NCBI GenBank assembly: GCA_965365345.1
Contig: CBDUBH010000009.1
Location: 1-59,325, forward strand
Reading direction: 5' to 3'
Origin: CBDUBH01 sp965365345
GTDB lineage: Bacteria > Bacteroidota > Ignavibacteria > Ignavibacteriales > SURF-24
DNA: 59,325 nt
The translations under genes were made by a program, and so were the position numbers. The notes under the pieces are model-generated. The model made no database searches and was not told where the DNA came from. It saw nothing but the letters and a program-made list of their open reading frames with translations. Positions 33,623 to 43,235 of the stretch are shown here, piece by piece (the stretch's first letter is position 1; the number at the start of each line of letters is the position of its first letter).

Positions 33623-34768
33623 TTATTTCACATATTTTTTAAAAACATCAACTAAATCTAATTTTTCCCAAGTAAATCCTTCTTCGTTTCTTCCAAAATG
33701 TCCGTATGATGAAGTATTTTGATAAATCGGTTTTCTTAATTGTAATCTTTCAATAATTCCGCGCGGAGTTAAATCCACTTCTTTTTTGATCATTTCAGAA
33801 ATTTCTTTATCTGAAATTACGCCGGTTCCTTTTGTATCAACAAAAATTGAGATCGGTTCAGCAACGCCGATTGCGTATGAAACCTGAACCAAACATTCTT
33901 TTGCTAATTTTGCGGCAACAACATTTTTTGCGATATGTCTTGCTGCATAAGTTGCTGATCTGTCAACTTTCGATGGATCTTTTCCTGAAAATGCACCGCC
34001 TCCGTGAGGAGCCCAGCCGCCGTAAGTATCAACAATAATTTTTCTTCCTGTTAAACCGCTGTCTCCATGAGGACCGCCAATTTCAAATCTTCCGGTTGGA
34101 TTAACATAATATTTTGTTTTTTCATCCAAGAATTTTGCGGGAATAACTTCTTTTATCACATATTTTATCACATCTTCTTTGATCTGTTCTTGTGTTGCAT
34201 CAGCATCATGCTGAGTTGATATTACAACAGCATCAACACGCAATGGAGTTCCATTTTCATCGTATTCAATTGTAACTTGCGATTTTGAATCAGGACGCAA
34301 ATAAGGCATCAATCCATTTTTTGCTTTACGGATTTCGGCAAGTTTTTGAACCAATTTATGCGCAAATACAATCGGCATCGGCATTAATTCTTCTGTTTGA
34401 TCGCAAGCGTAACCGAACATAATTCCCTGATCGCCCGCGCCGCCTTTATCAACACCCATTGCAATATCGGGCGATTGTGAATGAAGCGCATTTAAAACCG
34501 AGCAGGATTCTGAATCAAATTTATATTCAGCGCTTGTGTAACCGATTTTTTGAACGGTTTTTCTAACGATATCTTGAATATCAACATAAGTATTTGTAGT
34601 AATTTCTCCGCCGACTAATACCAATCCTGTTGTAACAAAAGTTTCACAAGCAACTCTTGCGGTTGGATCTTTTTCAATAATGGCATCTAACACTCCGTCA
34701 GAAATTGCATCTGCAACTTTATCGGGATGTCCTTCAGAAACAGATTCTGATGTGAAAAAATATGACAT
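33623..34768 (-). CDS. metK: S-adenosylmethionine synthetase
   Basis: 381 residues. It makes SAM from methionine and ATP. It has the typical start FFTSESVSEGHPDKVADAISD, GVDKGGAGDQGIMFGYA, the GRFEIGGPHGDSGLTGRK loop, and GGGAFSGKDPSKVDRSA. It lies between a nucleotidyltransferase gene (26 bp upstream) and ahcY (13 bp downstream), forming a SAM-cycle operon. I see no SAM-type riboswitch in the leader of the operon. Confidence 0.98.
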   Translation of the reverse strand: MSYFFTSESVSEGHPDKVADAISDGVLDAIIEKDPTARVACETFVTTGLVLVGGEITTNTYVDIQDIVRKTVQKIGYTSAEYKFDSESCSVLNALHSQSPDIAMGVDKGGAGDQGIMFGYACDQTEELMPMPIVFAHKLVQKLAEIRKAKNGLMPYLRPDSKSQVTIEYDENGTPLRVDAVVISTQHDADATQEQIKEDVIKYVIKEVIPAKFLDEKTKYYVNPTGRFEIGGPHGDSGLTGRKIIVDTYGGWAPHGGGAFSGKDPSKVDRSATYAARHIAKNVVAAKLAKECLVQVSYAIGVAEPISIFVDTKGTGVISDKEISEMIKKEVDLTPRGIIERLQLRKPIYQNTSSYGHFGRNEEGFTWEKLDLVDVFKKYVK

Positions 34769-34794
34769 ATAACGTTAACCTTTTATTAAATTAT

Positions 34795-35775
34795 TTAAAT
34801 AGCAAAATCAATTTCAGATGAATCACCGGCATTCAATCTGTGAAAATGTCCGCTAACCGAAGCCGAGTTTCCGATAATTGATTGCTCCAAAAGCGAACAT
34901 TCAACTTTTGCGCCTTCACCAATTATCGAATTTTTAATTACGCTATCTTTAATTACACAATTTTCTGAAATTGTTGTGTAAGGACCAATTACGCAATTTT
35001 CAATATGAGCATTTTCTGCAATGAATACAGGATGATTTATAACAACATTTTTTATTTCTTTTTTAGAAGTTTGGCGATCTAATATTACTTTATTCGTATC
35101 AAGCAAAGTTTCAGGTTTTCCGCAATCATACCAACCTTCAACGGGAAAAGTAGTAAGTTCAACACCCGATTCAATCATTAACTGCATTGCATCGGTTAAT
35201 TGAAGTTCGCCTTTTGTTCTGATATCTTTTTCAATAAGATCGTTCAAACCTTTTTTCAAAATTCCGGCATCGGCAAAATAATACAAACCAACCAAAGCCA
35301 ATTTTGAAACAGGAGATTTAGGTTTTTCAACAAGTTTTGTAATTCTTCCGTTTTCGGTAATCGCAACTCCGAATCTGCTCGGATCTTCAACTGTTTTTAC
35401 GCCAAGCGCAGATTTTTTATTTTTGAAAACTTCTTTCAGATCAACATCAAAAACCGTATCGCCTAAAATTATGAAAATTTCTTTTTCATCGAAAGTGGGA
35501 ATTGCGGTATAAATCGCGTGCCCTAATCCCAACATTTCTTTTTGAACAATAAATTCAGCTTGCATTTCAGGATAATTTGAAGTGATATAATCTTTTATCA
35601 TTTCGCCCAAATGCCCGATTATGAAAGTAGATTTATTTATGCCTTCTTCCAAAAGTTTATCAACGATGTGTCCGATAATCGGCTTTCCGCCGACGTTAAG
35701 TAAAACTTTCGGAATTGTGTAAGTATGCGGTTTTAATCTGCTTCCAAATCCCGCAACCGGAATTATTGCTCTCAT
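34795..35775 (-). CDS. sugar-phosphate nucleotidyltransferase with C-terminal hexapeptide helix
   Basis: 326 residues. The nucleotidyltransferase core opens with AIIPVAGFGSRLKPHTYTIPKVLLNVGGKP (G-x-G-T-R-like signature with Ser), then IFIILGDTVFDVDL and GVKTVEDPSRFGVA. FPVEGWYDCGKPETLL is typical of glucose-1-phosphate thymidylyl/uridylyltransferases. The C-terminal 70 residues contain repeats such as IENCVIGPYTTI and CVIKDSVIKNSII, a left-handed beta helix. It should activate a hexose-1-phosphate for glycan synthesis. CCGGAGGG stands just before the start codon. It heads the metK-ahcY operon, an unexpected pairing. Confidence 0.85.
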   Translation of the reverse strand: MRAIIPVAGFGSRLKPHTYTIPKVLLNVGGKPIIGHIVDKLLEEGINKSTFIIGHLGEMIKDYITSNYPEMQAEFIVQKEMLGLGHAIYTAIPTFDEKEIFIILGDTVFDVDLKEVFKNKKSALGVKTVEDPSRFGVAITENGRITKLVEKPKSPVSKLALVGLYYFADAGILKKGLNDLIEKDIRTKGELQLTDAMQLMIESGVELTTFPVEGWYDCGKPETLLDTNKVILDRQTSKKEIKNVVINHPVFIAENAHIENCVIGPYTTISENCVIKDSVIKNSIIGEGAKVECSLLEQSIIGNSASVSGHFHRLNAGDSSEIDFAI

Positions 35776-35996
35776 TTTTCTCCCTCCGGAAATTGTGTAA
35801 AATTACTTAAATTATTATAGTTTTTCAAATAAGACGCAAAATACTTTATATTAAAAAATATTTGTAAAATATATAAATCCTGCGCCCTGAATATTATAAA
35901 TAATATTATAATGAATTATTAATTGAGTTGAAAATTTGAAGATGCAATAAAAGAGTTTATTTATTAGAAGCCACTACAATCCGTAATAAATTTATT

Positions 35997-36701
35997 TTAA
36001 ATTAATATTCCAATGGAAAAACGGGCTCTGTAGCCAAACCAGTCCGGCTGAATTTCATTTGTATATATTTTTAATTTTGCATCAGGTTCACCTTCTAAAT
36101 GAAAAGCTCCGCTGAAATTAAAACCTAAACCGGCATCTCCGCGGAATATTAATCTATTAAATTTATATTCAAGCCCTATCATAGGTTCAAATCCGAATCC
36201 TAACGATTTTAACTTTAGTTCATTTTGATAGGAATTATCATACACAGTAATTTTTTCATCCAATTTTAAGGTGCTCATTTGAAGAGAAGGCTGAATTGAT
36301 AAAATTAAATTGAAATATTTATATTCGCGCAGATAAATATCCAGTATTGCACCAATTGCTAAATTTGATACGATTTGATCAGAAGTTATTTCACCTGAAT
36401 AATCTTTTAAGTGAATTCTTCCTCCGGTGGATTGATAAGAAATAAAACTTCCAAGCGCTATTTTAGAACTTATTCGTTTTTCCAAACTTACTTGATGATT
36501 AAAGTAAGAAGGAAATTCTTCCGTAATTCTCACTCCAATTCCTTCTGATCTAAAACCGTAAAAAATTTGCTCTTGTACTGATTTAACATCACTCATTGAG
36601 TAAGAACCGAAACCGAAGTTGTATTTTATTTTTATTCCTTCTTGAGAAAAAATTGGAGAAAACGTCAATAAAAATAATATTATTAATGATAATTTTTGCA
36701 T
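35997..36701 (-). CDS. predicted outer-membrane beta-barrel protein
   Basis: 234 residues. Signal peptide MQKLSLIILFLLTF then SPIFSQ. The rest is alternating hydrophobic/polar strands with aromatic ends (for example YNFGFGSYSM, FISYQSTGGRI, YKFNRLIFRGDAGLGFNF), ending in the amphipathic strand RARFSIGILI as in 8- to 10-strand barrels. I do not recognise a family. It is 18 bp downstream of the lipoprotein gene and likely works with it. Confidence 0.7.
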   Translation of the reverse strand: MQKLSLIILFLLTFSPIFSQEGIKIKYNFGFGSYSMSDVKSVQEQIFYGFRSEGIGVRITEEFPSYFNHQVSLEKRISSKIALGSFISYQSTGGRIHLKDYSGEITSDQIVSNLAIGAILDIYLREYKYFNLILSIQPSLQMSTLKLDEKITVYDNSYQNELKLKSLGFGFEPMIGLEYKFNRLIFRGDAGLGFNFSGAFHLEGEPDAKLKIYTNEIQPDWFGYRARFSIGILI

Positions 36702-36719
36702 AAAAGTTTTGCTATAGTT

Positions 36720-38570
36720 TTATTGAATTTTTAAATAATAACCATCCATTGAAAACAGAATTCCATTCATATATTTGAAAAAATAACCCGGATCTGAGGT
36801 TTTAATTTCACTGATCAAATTTCCGTTTTGCAAATCATAAATCTGAATATATTCATAATCACCAATCACGCACAGATTTTTAGTAACCGGATCAATATTT
36901 ATTATGTACAAATTTCTGTTTGTTGTAAATTGGGCAACAACACTTAAATCTTCTAATTTTTTGATCGTTATTGAATTATTCATTACTTCAACAACATTAT
37001 GAGTTCCGTGTATAAATTTATTATAAGAAACTGAAAGATTTCCAATCTTAGAAAAACCATAACTATTTACTGAATATATTTTATTATCAAACAGCACATA
37101 TTTGCCATCAGATGACAGATCAATTTCTAATGAGCCATAGTTTCCGTATTTCAATTCAGCGAGAATTGTTTCACTCTCAAAATCAAATAGAATAGCTCTT
37201 TCCGGATTAGAAAAATTTTGACCATTTTTAAAAACCTGACAGAAAACTTTGTTGTCATCGGTTATATAAAATTCACCAACCGAAGTTGAATCACCAAAAA
37301 CATTTTTAATGGGAAATTCTTTTTGAACAGTTAAATTCATCGGATCAATCTTTAACAATCTATTTTCATCGCAAACATACAATAACTTTCCATCAGGAGA
37401 TAGGTCAAATGATTGAATGTAATATGCTGATGAAAGTGCTTCGTGATTTAAAGAATTTCCGTTCGATCGGCGAAAATTCATCACTTCATCGGTGTAATAA
37501 AAACTATTGTAAAATGTGCTATAATTAAGAGTAGAAGCTTGAAGATTACTATTTAATTTATTTCCGCAATTGATAAAACCGGTTTGATCAACAGTTTCAA
37601 AAGGAAAAGGATCAGCAGCAGCATTCATGGGCTTGCTTTTAGTTTTTACCGAATATGTATAACTTTCAGAAAATTCTATATCAGAATCTGTAAAAGTTGT
37701 GTCATTGATGTTGGAAATAGTAAAATCCTTATAAACACCGGAACTATTCATTCTGCTAATTACATATTCGTAAAAACTTTTATCGTATTTACATTTTGAC
37801 CATTTTAATTCTATCGTGGATGAATTTCCATTTTCAATTGGGTAAAATTTCGGATATGAATCGGAATAAAATTTTTCTGCGCTTTCCACCATTCCATTTT
37901 GGGTGTAAATTTCCAATTCATAATAACAATCGCCACCGACAAAAGTTGTATCTAGAAATTCGGTTATTTGGTTGTCTTTGATTTCGCCGATACCATAATC
38001 TTGACTATAATAATCTTGATAATATTGCCTTTTTCTAATTTGGTAACTTATAAAATCACTTCTTTCATATTTTTGCCATTTTATTTTTACGGCACCATCA
38101 GAAAACATAACAGTATCTATTTTTACCGGTTTAGGCGGAGAATTATTTATAGTAAAATTCCAGGTTTTGGTAAAGCCATACGCTTCGGCACCAAATCTAT
38201 CTGCAATACTTCCATTTCCGGTACTCGTTATAATTTGAAACTTAAGGGTGTGCGTTCCATCTTTAAAATTTGAGGAATGAATAAAAAATGAACCACTGGG
38301 ACTATACATAGTTGCTATAGAATCTTTATCAATATAAATTTTTAACTCATATAATCTTCTATTTTCAATTTCAAGATCATATTGAATTTCTGTGTATCCG
38401 GAAATTTCGAAAGATGATGAAATATTATTTAGATTAATTACAGTAAGCGGGGGATTTTGTAATTCAATGTCATTTATAAATTCTTCGGTAGGCGCGTATT
38501 CGCATGAGCCAAAAAGAAAAACCCCTAAGAAAAGTAAAAGATAGATCTTTGAAAAGTTTTTGAAATTCAT
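36720..38570 (-). CDS. lipoprotein with Fn3-like and beta-propeller-like regions
   Basis: 616 residues. Lipobox LFGSC places the lipidated Cys near residue 23. Residues about 30-150 and 150-330 look like Ig/fibronectin-III modules (GAVKIKWQKYERSDF, STIELKWSKCKYDK, YEYVISRM). From about 370 on, repeated SPDGKLLYVCDENRLLKID and SSDGKYVLFDN blocks suggest a YVTN/WD40-type propeller. Probably an outer-membrane-anchored adhesion or binding protein. Function unknown. It is first of a pair with the barrel protein. Confidence 0.75.
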   Translation of the reverse strand: MNFKNFSKIYLLLFLGVFLFGSCEYAPTEEFINDIELQNPPLTVINLNNISSSFEISGYTEIQYDLEIENRRLYELKIYIDKDSIATMYSPSGSFFIHSSNFKDGTHTLKFQIITSTGNGSIADRFGAEAYGFTKTWNFTINNSPPKPVKIDTVMFSDGAVKIKWQKYERSDFISYQIRKRQYYQDYYSQDYGIGEIKDNQITEFLDTTFVGGDCYYELEIYTQNGMVESAEKFYSDSYPKFYPIENGNSSTIELKWSKCKYDKSFYEYVISRMNSSGVYKDFTISNINDTTFTDSDIEFSESYTYSVKTKSKPMNAAADPFPFETVDQTGFINCGNKLNSNLQASTLNYSTFYNSFYYTDEVMNFRRSNGNSLNHEALSSAYYIQSFDLSPDGKLLYVCDENRLLKIDPMNLTVQKEFPIKNVFGDSTSVGEFYITDDNKVFCQVFKNGQNFSNPERAILFDFESETILAELKYGNYGSLEIDLSSDGKYVLFDNKIYSVNSYGFSKIGNLSVSYNKFIHGTHNVVEVMNNSITIKKLEDLSVVAQFTTNRNLYIINIDPVTKNLCVIGDYEYIQIYDLQNGNLISEIKTSDPGYFFKYMNGILFSMDGYYLKIQ

Positions 38571-38879
38571 CCCCGATCTCTTTTTGCTGAGTTTAGTATT
38601 TTGTTGATTAATTTACGGAAATGCTGCACAGCCAAAAATCAAAATTTTTTATTCAACTGTCAAGTGTGTATTAAGGAAAACTTATAGAAAGGATCTTGAA
38701 ATTTTTCTAAATTAAATACCCTGCTCACAAAATAAACCCGCAATATTTAAAACAAAAAATCCGGAAATTCTTTAAACTCCCGGATTCAATTATTCAAAAC
38801 ACATGTAAAGTTTTAATCCCCTATAAATTGATTTTCTTTTCAAAAATAATTTGGATCAGGAATTTCATTTTACCGGATT
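38571..38879. other. 309-bp region between the lipoprotein gene and deaD
   Basis: Holds the terminator at 38751-38786. The rest is the leader of the lipoprotein gene. No gene. Confidence 0.6.
38751..38786 (-). terminator. probable rho-independent terminator after deaD
   Basis: AATCCGG and CCGGATT pair over 7 bp around a 15-nt centre. On the reverse strand TTTTTTGTTTT follows. It is about 90 bp after the deaD stop. Confidence 0.6.
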
Positions 38880-40463
38880 TCAATCTTTCTGATTTGCAAC
38901 TTCCACATTAATTTTTTTGCCTTTTATCTGATTTCCTTGCATTACATCAATAACTTCTTCGGCATATTTTTGCGGAACATTTACAAAACTGAATTTATCG
39001 AAGATCGAAATTTCACCAACGATTTTTCCCGGTAATCCCGTTTCGCCTGCTATCGCTCCTACTAAATCTCCCGGACCGACTTTATCTTTTCTTCCCACGT
39101 TAAAAAACAATCTTACAATTTCACCGTTGCCTGCAAGATTTCCGGGCTTAATTTCATCTTGAGCAGCAGGAGCTGTTGTTGCAAGACTCATTTTCAATAA
39201 AGCTGCGGCAATTTCAACCGAAGTTGTATCTTCATCGGCAATGCGCTCAATAATTTTGATATATTTTTTAAGCTCGCCTTCTTCAATTACTGTTTTTAAT
39301 TTTTCAACAAATTGAGTTGTTCTTCTTTCTTCAACATCTAAAAGCGTTGGAACTTGTCCCAATGAAATTTTTGATTTCGTAAATTTTTGAATATCGCGAA
39401 GTTTTCTAACTTCTCTGCCGGTTACAAAAGTGAAAGCTTTTCCGGTTTTTCCGGCTCTCCCGGTTCTGCCGATTCTGTGAACGTAATATTCTTCATCCTG
39501 TGGCATATCATAATTAAAAACCGCTTCAACACTATCAACATCCAATCCGCGTGCGGCAACATCAGTAGCAACCAAAATTTCAATATTACTTTTTCTGAAA
39601 TTATTCATAACTTTATCGCGCGTCGCCTGGCGCAAATCACCGTGCAAAGCATCAGCCAAATATCCGCGTGCCTGCAAATGCTCAACTAATTCATCAACGC
39701 CGCGTTTTGTGTTACAAAAGATCAATCCCAATTTTATGTTGTAAATATCAAGCAATCTGCAAAGCGCTTCCAACTTATTCTTTTGCTTAACTTCAAAATA
39801 AATTTGCTCGATGCTCGGAACCGTCATTTCTTTATGAACAACTTTTATATGAACCGGTTTTTTCTGATATTTTTTTGTGAGTTCCAAAATCTGAGGTGAC
39901 ATTGTAGCTGAAAACATTGCTGTTTGTCTTGATTTAGGAGTGTTCTGCAAAATAAGTTCAATATCTTCAACAAATCCCATATCAAGCATTTCATCTGCTT
40001 CATCAAGCACAACAGTTTTAACTTCATCCATTTTAATTGTGCCGCGTTCAAGATGATCAATAACTCTTCCGGGAGTTCCGATCACAATTTGCACACCTTT
40101 TTTCAAAACTTTTAATTGACGGTCAATCGGCTGTCCGCCGTAAACCGGAAGAAAAGTAACATGCTTTTTGTGTTTAGAAAGTTTATTTACCTCTTCTGCA
40201 ACTTGAATTGCGAGTTCACGAGTGGGGCATAAAATAACTGCCTGCAAATTTTTATTTGAAGTATCGATCATTTCAATTACCGGTATTGCAAACGCTGCTG
40301 TTTTTCCCGTTCCGGTTTGTGCCTGTCCAATCAAATCTTTTCCTTTTAACATAACGGGAATTGCTTCGTATTGAATCGGAGTCGCCTCTTCAAAACCTAA
40401 ATCAAAAACTGCTTTTTCTATCTCTTTAGATAGACCAAATTCTTCGAACCTTACTATTTTCAT
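38880..40463 (-). CDS. deaD: DEAD-box RNA helicase (DeaD/CsdA-like)
   Basis: 527 residues. All core motifs are present: Q motif (FGLSKEIEKAVFDLGFEEATP), AQTGTGKTAAF (I), PTRELAIQVA (Ia), GTPGRVIDHL, VLDEADEMLDMGF (II), FSATM (III) and HRIGRTGRAGKTG (VI). The C-terminus has a DbpA-type RNA-binding domain (RLFFNVGRKDKVGPGDLVGAIAGETG). It unwinds short RNA duplexes and helps ribosome assembly, often in the cold. It is divergent from the nitronate monooxygenase gene across 485 bp. Confidence 0.94.
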   Translation of the reverse strand: MKIVRFEEFGLSKEIEKAVFDLGFEEATPIQYEAIPVMLKGKDLIGQAQTGTGKTAAFAIPVIEMIDTSNKNLQAVILCPTRELAIQVAEEVNKLSKHKKHVTFLPVYGGQPIDRQLKVLKKGVQIVIGTPGRVIDHLERGTIKMDEVKTVVLDEADEMLDMGFVEDIELILQNTPKSRQTAMFSATMSPQILELTKKYQKKPVHIKVVHKEMTVPSIEQIYFEVKQKNKLEALCRLLDIYNIKLGLIFCNTKRGVDELVEHLQARGYLADALHGDLRQATRDKVMNNFRKSNIEILVATDVAARGLDVDSVEAVFNYDMPQDEEYYVHRIGRTGRAGKTGKAFTFVTGREVRKLRDIQKFTKSKISLGQVPTLLDVEERRTTQFVEKLKTVIEEGELKKYIKIIERIADEDTTSVEIAAALLKMSLATTAPAAQDEIKPGNLAGNGEIVRLFFNVGRKDKVGPGDLVGAIAGETGLPGKIVGEISIFDKFSFVNVPQKYAEEVIDVMQGNQIKGKKINVEVANQKD

Positions 40464-40948
40464 TAATTTTCCATTGTGAATAAATTTAATGCGTAAATAT
40501 ACAACTTTTTTATTTCATCTTTGCTATAAATAATTATGCATTGCTAAACTAATTAATAACCGGATAAATTTTTAATTACATTTTGAAAATGATTTTTAAG
40601 TTTACAAGCATTTTTCTGATCTGACTTTTCGATGAAATAAATCAATAAAAAATACTTTTAAAGGAATTAATATTTTCCAAATGCCTAATTTTACTGATCG
40701 AAATTGACTTCATTCATTTTAAATATTTTTTGAGATTTATTTGGATGAATTTAAATGATTTTGAAAAGATAAAATTTTTTGTTGAATTATAAACTTCAAA
40801 ATCATTTGCAGAAAATTTGAAATGCTAAATTAAAAACAAGTCAATAAAACTTTTCGAATTTTTATATAAGAAAAATCATTTTAAAGAAATGCTTATCGGA
40901 ATTTTGTAATTTTAGTAATTCAATTTTACAAACATTCAAAATAATTTT
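40464..40948. other. 485-bp A/T-rich divergent region
   Basis: Contains leaders for deaD and the nitronate monooxygenase gene. No family A or B repeat, hairpin or convincing promoter was seen, which makes it the longest repeat-free intergenic region of the window. Confidence 0.5.
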
Positions 40949-41890
40949 ATGAATATCGAAAACAGAATTACAAAATTGTTAAATATTAAATATCCTATTG
41001 TGCAAGCAGGAATGGTTTGGACTTCCGGCTGGCGATTGGCTTCGGCAGTTTCAAATTCAGGCGGATTAGGATTGATCGGCTCCGGCTCAATGAAGGCTGA
41101 ACTTTTGCGCGAGCATATTCAAAAATGTAAAGCCGCTACGAAAAATCCTTTCGGCGTTAATATAACCTTACTTCGCGAAGATGTTGCAGAACTTGTAAAA
41201 GTTACAATTGAAGAAGGCGTAAAAATTGTTTTTTCTTCTGCGGGTCATCCCGGCAAATTTATTGATGAGTTTAAGAAAAACGGAATTACAGTTATTCACG
41301 TTGTTCCTGCTTTAAAATTTGCGCTTAAAGCAGAAAGCGTTGGCTGCGATGCTGTTGTAGGCGAAGGCGTTGAAGCCGGCGGCCATAACGGCGCTGACGA
41401 AATTACAACTTTCTCTTTAATTCCACAGCTTGTTGATAATTTGAAAATTCCCGTAATTGCCGCAGGCGGAATTGCAGATGGCAGAGGAATATTAGCAGCA
41501 TTGGCATTGGGTGCGGAGGGTGTTCAAATCGGAACACGCTTTGCAGTTACGCAGGAATCATCTTCACACGAAAATTATAAAAGAAAAGTCGTTGAATCTT
41601 CCGCAAACGATACAACTTTGATCTTAAAAAAGATAGGGCTTGTTCGCACTTTGAAAAATGAATTTACTTCGCTGATTCACGATGCTGAATCTTCAGGTGC
41701 CGATGAAATAAGACTGCGCGAACTTTTAGCGCGTAAACGCGAACGCGCCGGAATTTTTGAAGGTGATGAAAATCAAGGGCTGATGGAAGCAGGACAAGGT
41801 GCAAGTTTGATTAAAGATGTTCCCACAGTTGCCGAATTGTTCGAAAGATTTGAAAAAGAATATGATGAAACTTTGGAAAGATTGAAATAA
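40949..41890 (+). CDS. nitronate monooxygenase / FabK-like flavin enzyme
   Basis: 313 residues with a TIM-barrel, FMN-dependent fold. Family blocks: YPIVQAGMVWTSGWRLASAVSNSGGLGLIGSG, the catalytic GVEAGGHNG, PVIAAGGIADGRGILAALALGAEGVQIGTRF. Relatives oxidise nitronates or reduce enoyl-ACP (FabK). Sequence alone does not settle which. No fatty-acid synthesis gene is adjacent. It ends in a terminator 66 bp downstream. Confidence 0.85.
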   Translation: MNIENRITKLLNIKYPIVQAGMVWTSGWRLASAVSNSGGLGLIGSGSMKAELLREHIQKCKAATKNPFGVNITLLREDVAELVKVTIEEGVKIVFSSAGHPGKFIDEFKKNGITVIHVVPALKFALKAESVGCDAVVGEGVEAGGHNGADEITTFSLIPQLVDNLKIPVIAAGGIADGRGILAALALGAEGVQIGTRFAVTQESSSHENYKRKVVESSANDTTLILKKIGLVRTLKNEFTSLIHDAESSGADEIRLRELLARKRERAGIFEGDENQGLMEAGQGASLIKDVPTVAELFERFEKEYDETLERLK

Positions 41891-41955
41891 GTATTGAGTT
41901 TATCAAAATTAAATCTTTAAATAATATTTAGTAAAATATTTATAATAAAATTTAT

Positions 41956-41994
41956 TGCCGGAAAATTTCTTAATTGGAATCCGGCATTTTTATT
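41956..41994 (+). terminator. rho-independent terminator
   Basis: TGCCGG and CCGGCA pair around a 19-nt centre containing AATT/AATT, followed by TTTTTATTTT. It serves the nitronate monooxygenase gene. Confidence 0.7.
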
Positions 41995-42006
41995 TTAAAG
42001 TATTTT

Positions 42007-43137
42007 TCAAAAAAAGAAAAAGTAAATTCCGAAAATTGATAGCCCTGCTACAAGTAAATTTCTTGCTAATTCTGGATTATGAAATTTTAATGATTGCCAA
42101 ATTTTTGCAATCGAATACATAATTACCGACAAAACAACAATAGTTAAAATCCCTTCAATCAAATTAAATCTTGAAGCCACAAGCGAATTTAAACTTACTC
42201 CTTCAAATAAATTTCTGTAAATAAATTGAAGATGCAGCCAATAAATCAAAAAAGATTCGCGTCCGAATAATGTTACGAATGATTCACTGCTTCCTTTTTT
42301 GTGCTCGTAAAACCTGAATAAAACCAAAACTAAAATTACAAGTCCTAATCTTAGAATCACAAAAAAAGCATTCGGTCGGATCATACTTAATTCATTGAAT
42401 ATTTCAGCGCCGGAAAATAAAACAATGTAACCAATTATTACAAAAATAATTCCTGTAATTGAAAACTTTTTAAATATATTTTTTTCATCATTTTCTTTTT
42501 TTGCTTTTATATAATATGAGCAAAAAATTGCACCTGCATACATAAACGAAACCCAAGGAAATAAAGGAAATATTGAACCGTTGTGAGGAACAAAATAATT
42601 TGCAATGGGCAAGGGAAGTGAATTTAAAAATTCACTTTTCCATATCCACGGAGAAGTTATATTTATCATTACAGTCAATAAAATCAATATTGATCTGAAG
42701 TTTTTATCTTCTTTAAACAATAATCTTAAAACAAAAAGACTGAAAATTCCGAAAGCGATACATTGAAGAATATCAACACTGTAAAATAATTTTAATTGCT
42801 CTAAAGATGAATAATCGCGTATTAAAGAAAATTTGCGGTACGGTAAATGAATTAAATATCCGGTTAGCAAAATTAAAAAGATCCTGCCGAGTTGCCGCCA
42901 AAATTGATATTTAAATTTTCTGAACTCATCTAATTTTCTGTTGCTTGAAAATACAAAAGCAAATCCCGAAATGAATAAAAATGCAGGCGCAACTACTCCA
43001 TTAATGAAATTCATTGTTGAAAAAAATGCTGTTGCTTTTGATTCAGGACTTAAAAGCGCATTAAAAACGTGCGCTTCAAGCATAAGTAAAATTGAACAGC
43101 CGCGAACCAAATCTATGAATGATAGTCTTTGTTTCAA
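42007..43137 (-). CDS. DUF1624/HGSNAT-like membrane acyltransferase
   Basis: 376 residues with about ten membrane segments. The start QRLSFIDLVRGCSILLMLEAHVF and the later FMYAGAIFCSYY and RESFLIYWLHLQFIYR match the heparan-alpha-glucosaminide N-acetyltransferase (DUF1624/YeiB-like) group, which moves acyl groups across the membrane. Acceptor unknown. It is divergent from the giant adenylate-forming protein gene with about 100 bp between start codons. Confidence 0.75.
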   Translation of the reverse strand: MKQRLSFIDLVRGCSILLMLEAHVFNALLSPESKATAFFSTMNFINGVVAPAFLFISGFAFVFSSNRKLDEFRKFKYQFWRQLGRIFLILLTGYLIHLPYRKFSLIRDYSSLEQLKLFYSVDILQCIAFGIFSLFVLRLLFKEDKNFRSILILLTVMINITSPWIWKSEFLNSLPLPIANYFVPHNGSIFPLFPWVSFMYAGAIFCSYYIKAKKENDEKNIFKKFSITGIIFVIIGYIVLFSGAEIFNELSMIRPNAFFVILRLGLVILVLVLFRFYEHKKGSSESFVTLFGRESFLIYWLHLQFIYRNLFEGVSLNSLVASRFNLIEGILTIVVLSVIMYSIAKIWQSLKFHNPELARNLLVAGLSIFGIYFFFF

Positions 43138-43235
43138 ATCGTAATTTATGTTGAATTAGATTGACTTTTATTTTAATTGGTAATTTAATTATTTTAATTA
43201 AACTTTAACATATTTTCATAAATAATTTTACCAAA

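Noticed and set aside
35776..35996. Possible SAM or SAH riboswitch before the nucleotidyltransferase-metK-ahcY operon
   Set aside because: I looked for paired arms in the leader and found only A/T-rich DNA and the Shine-Dalgarno.
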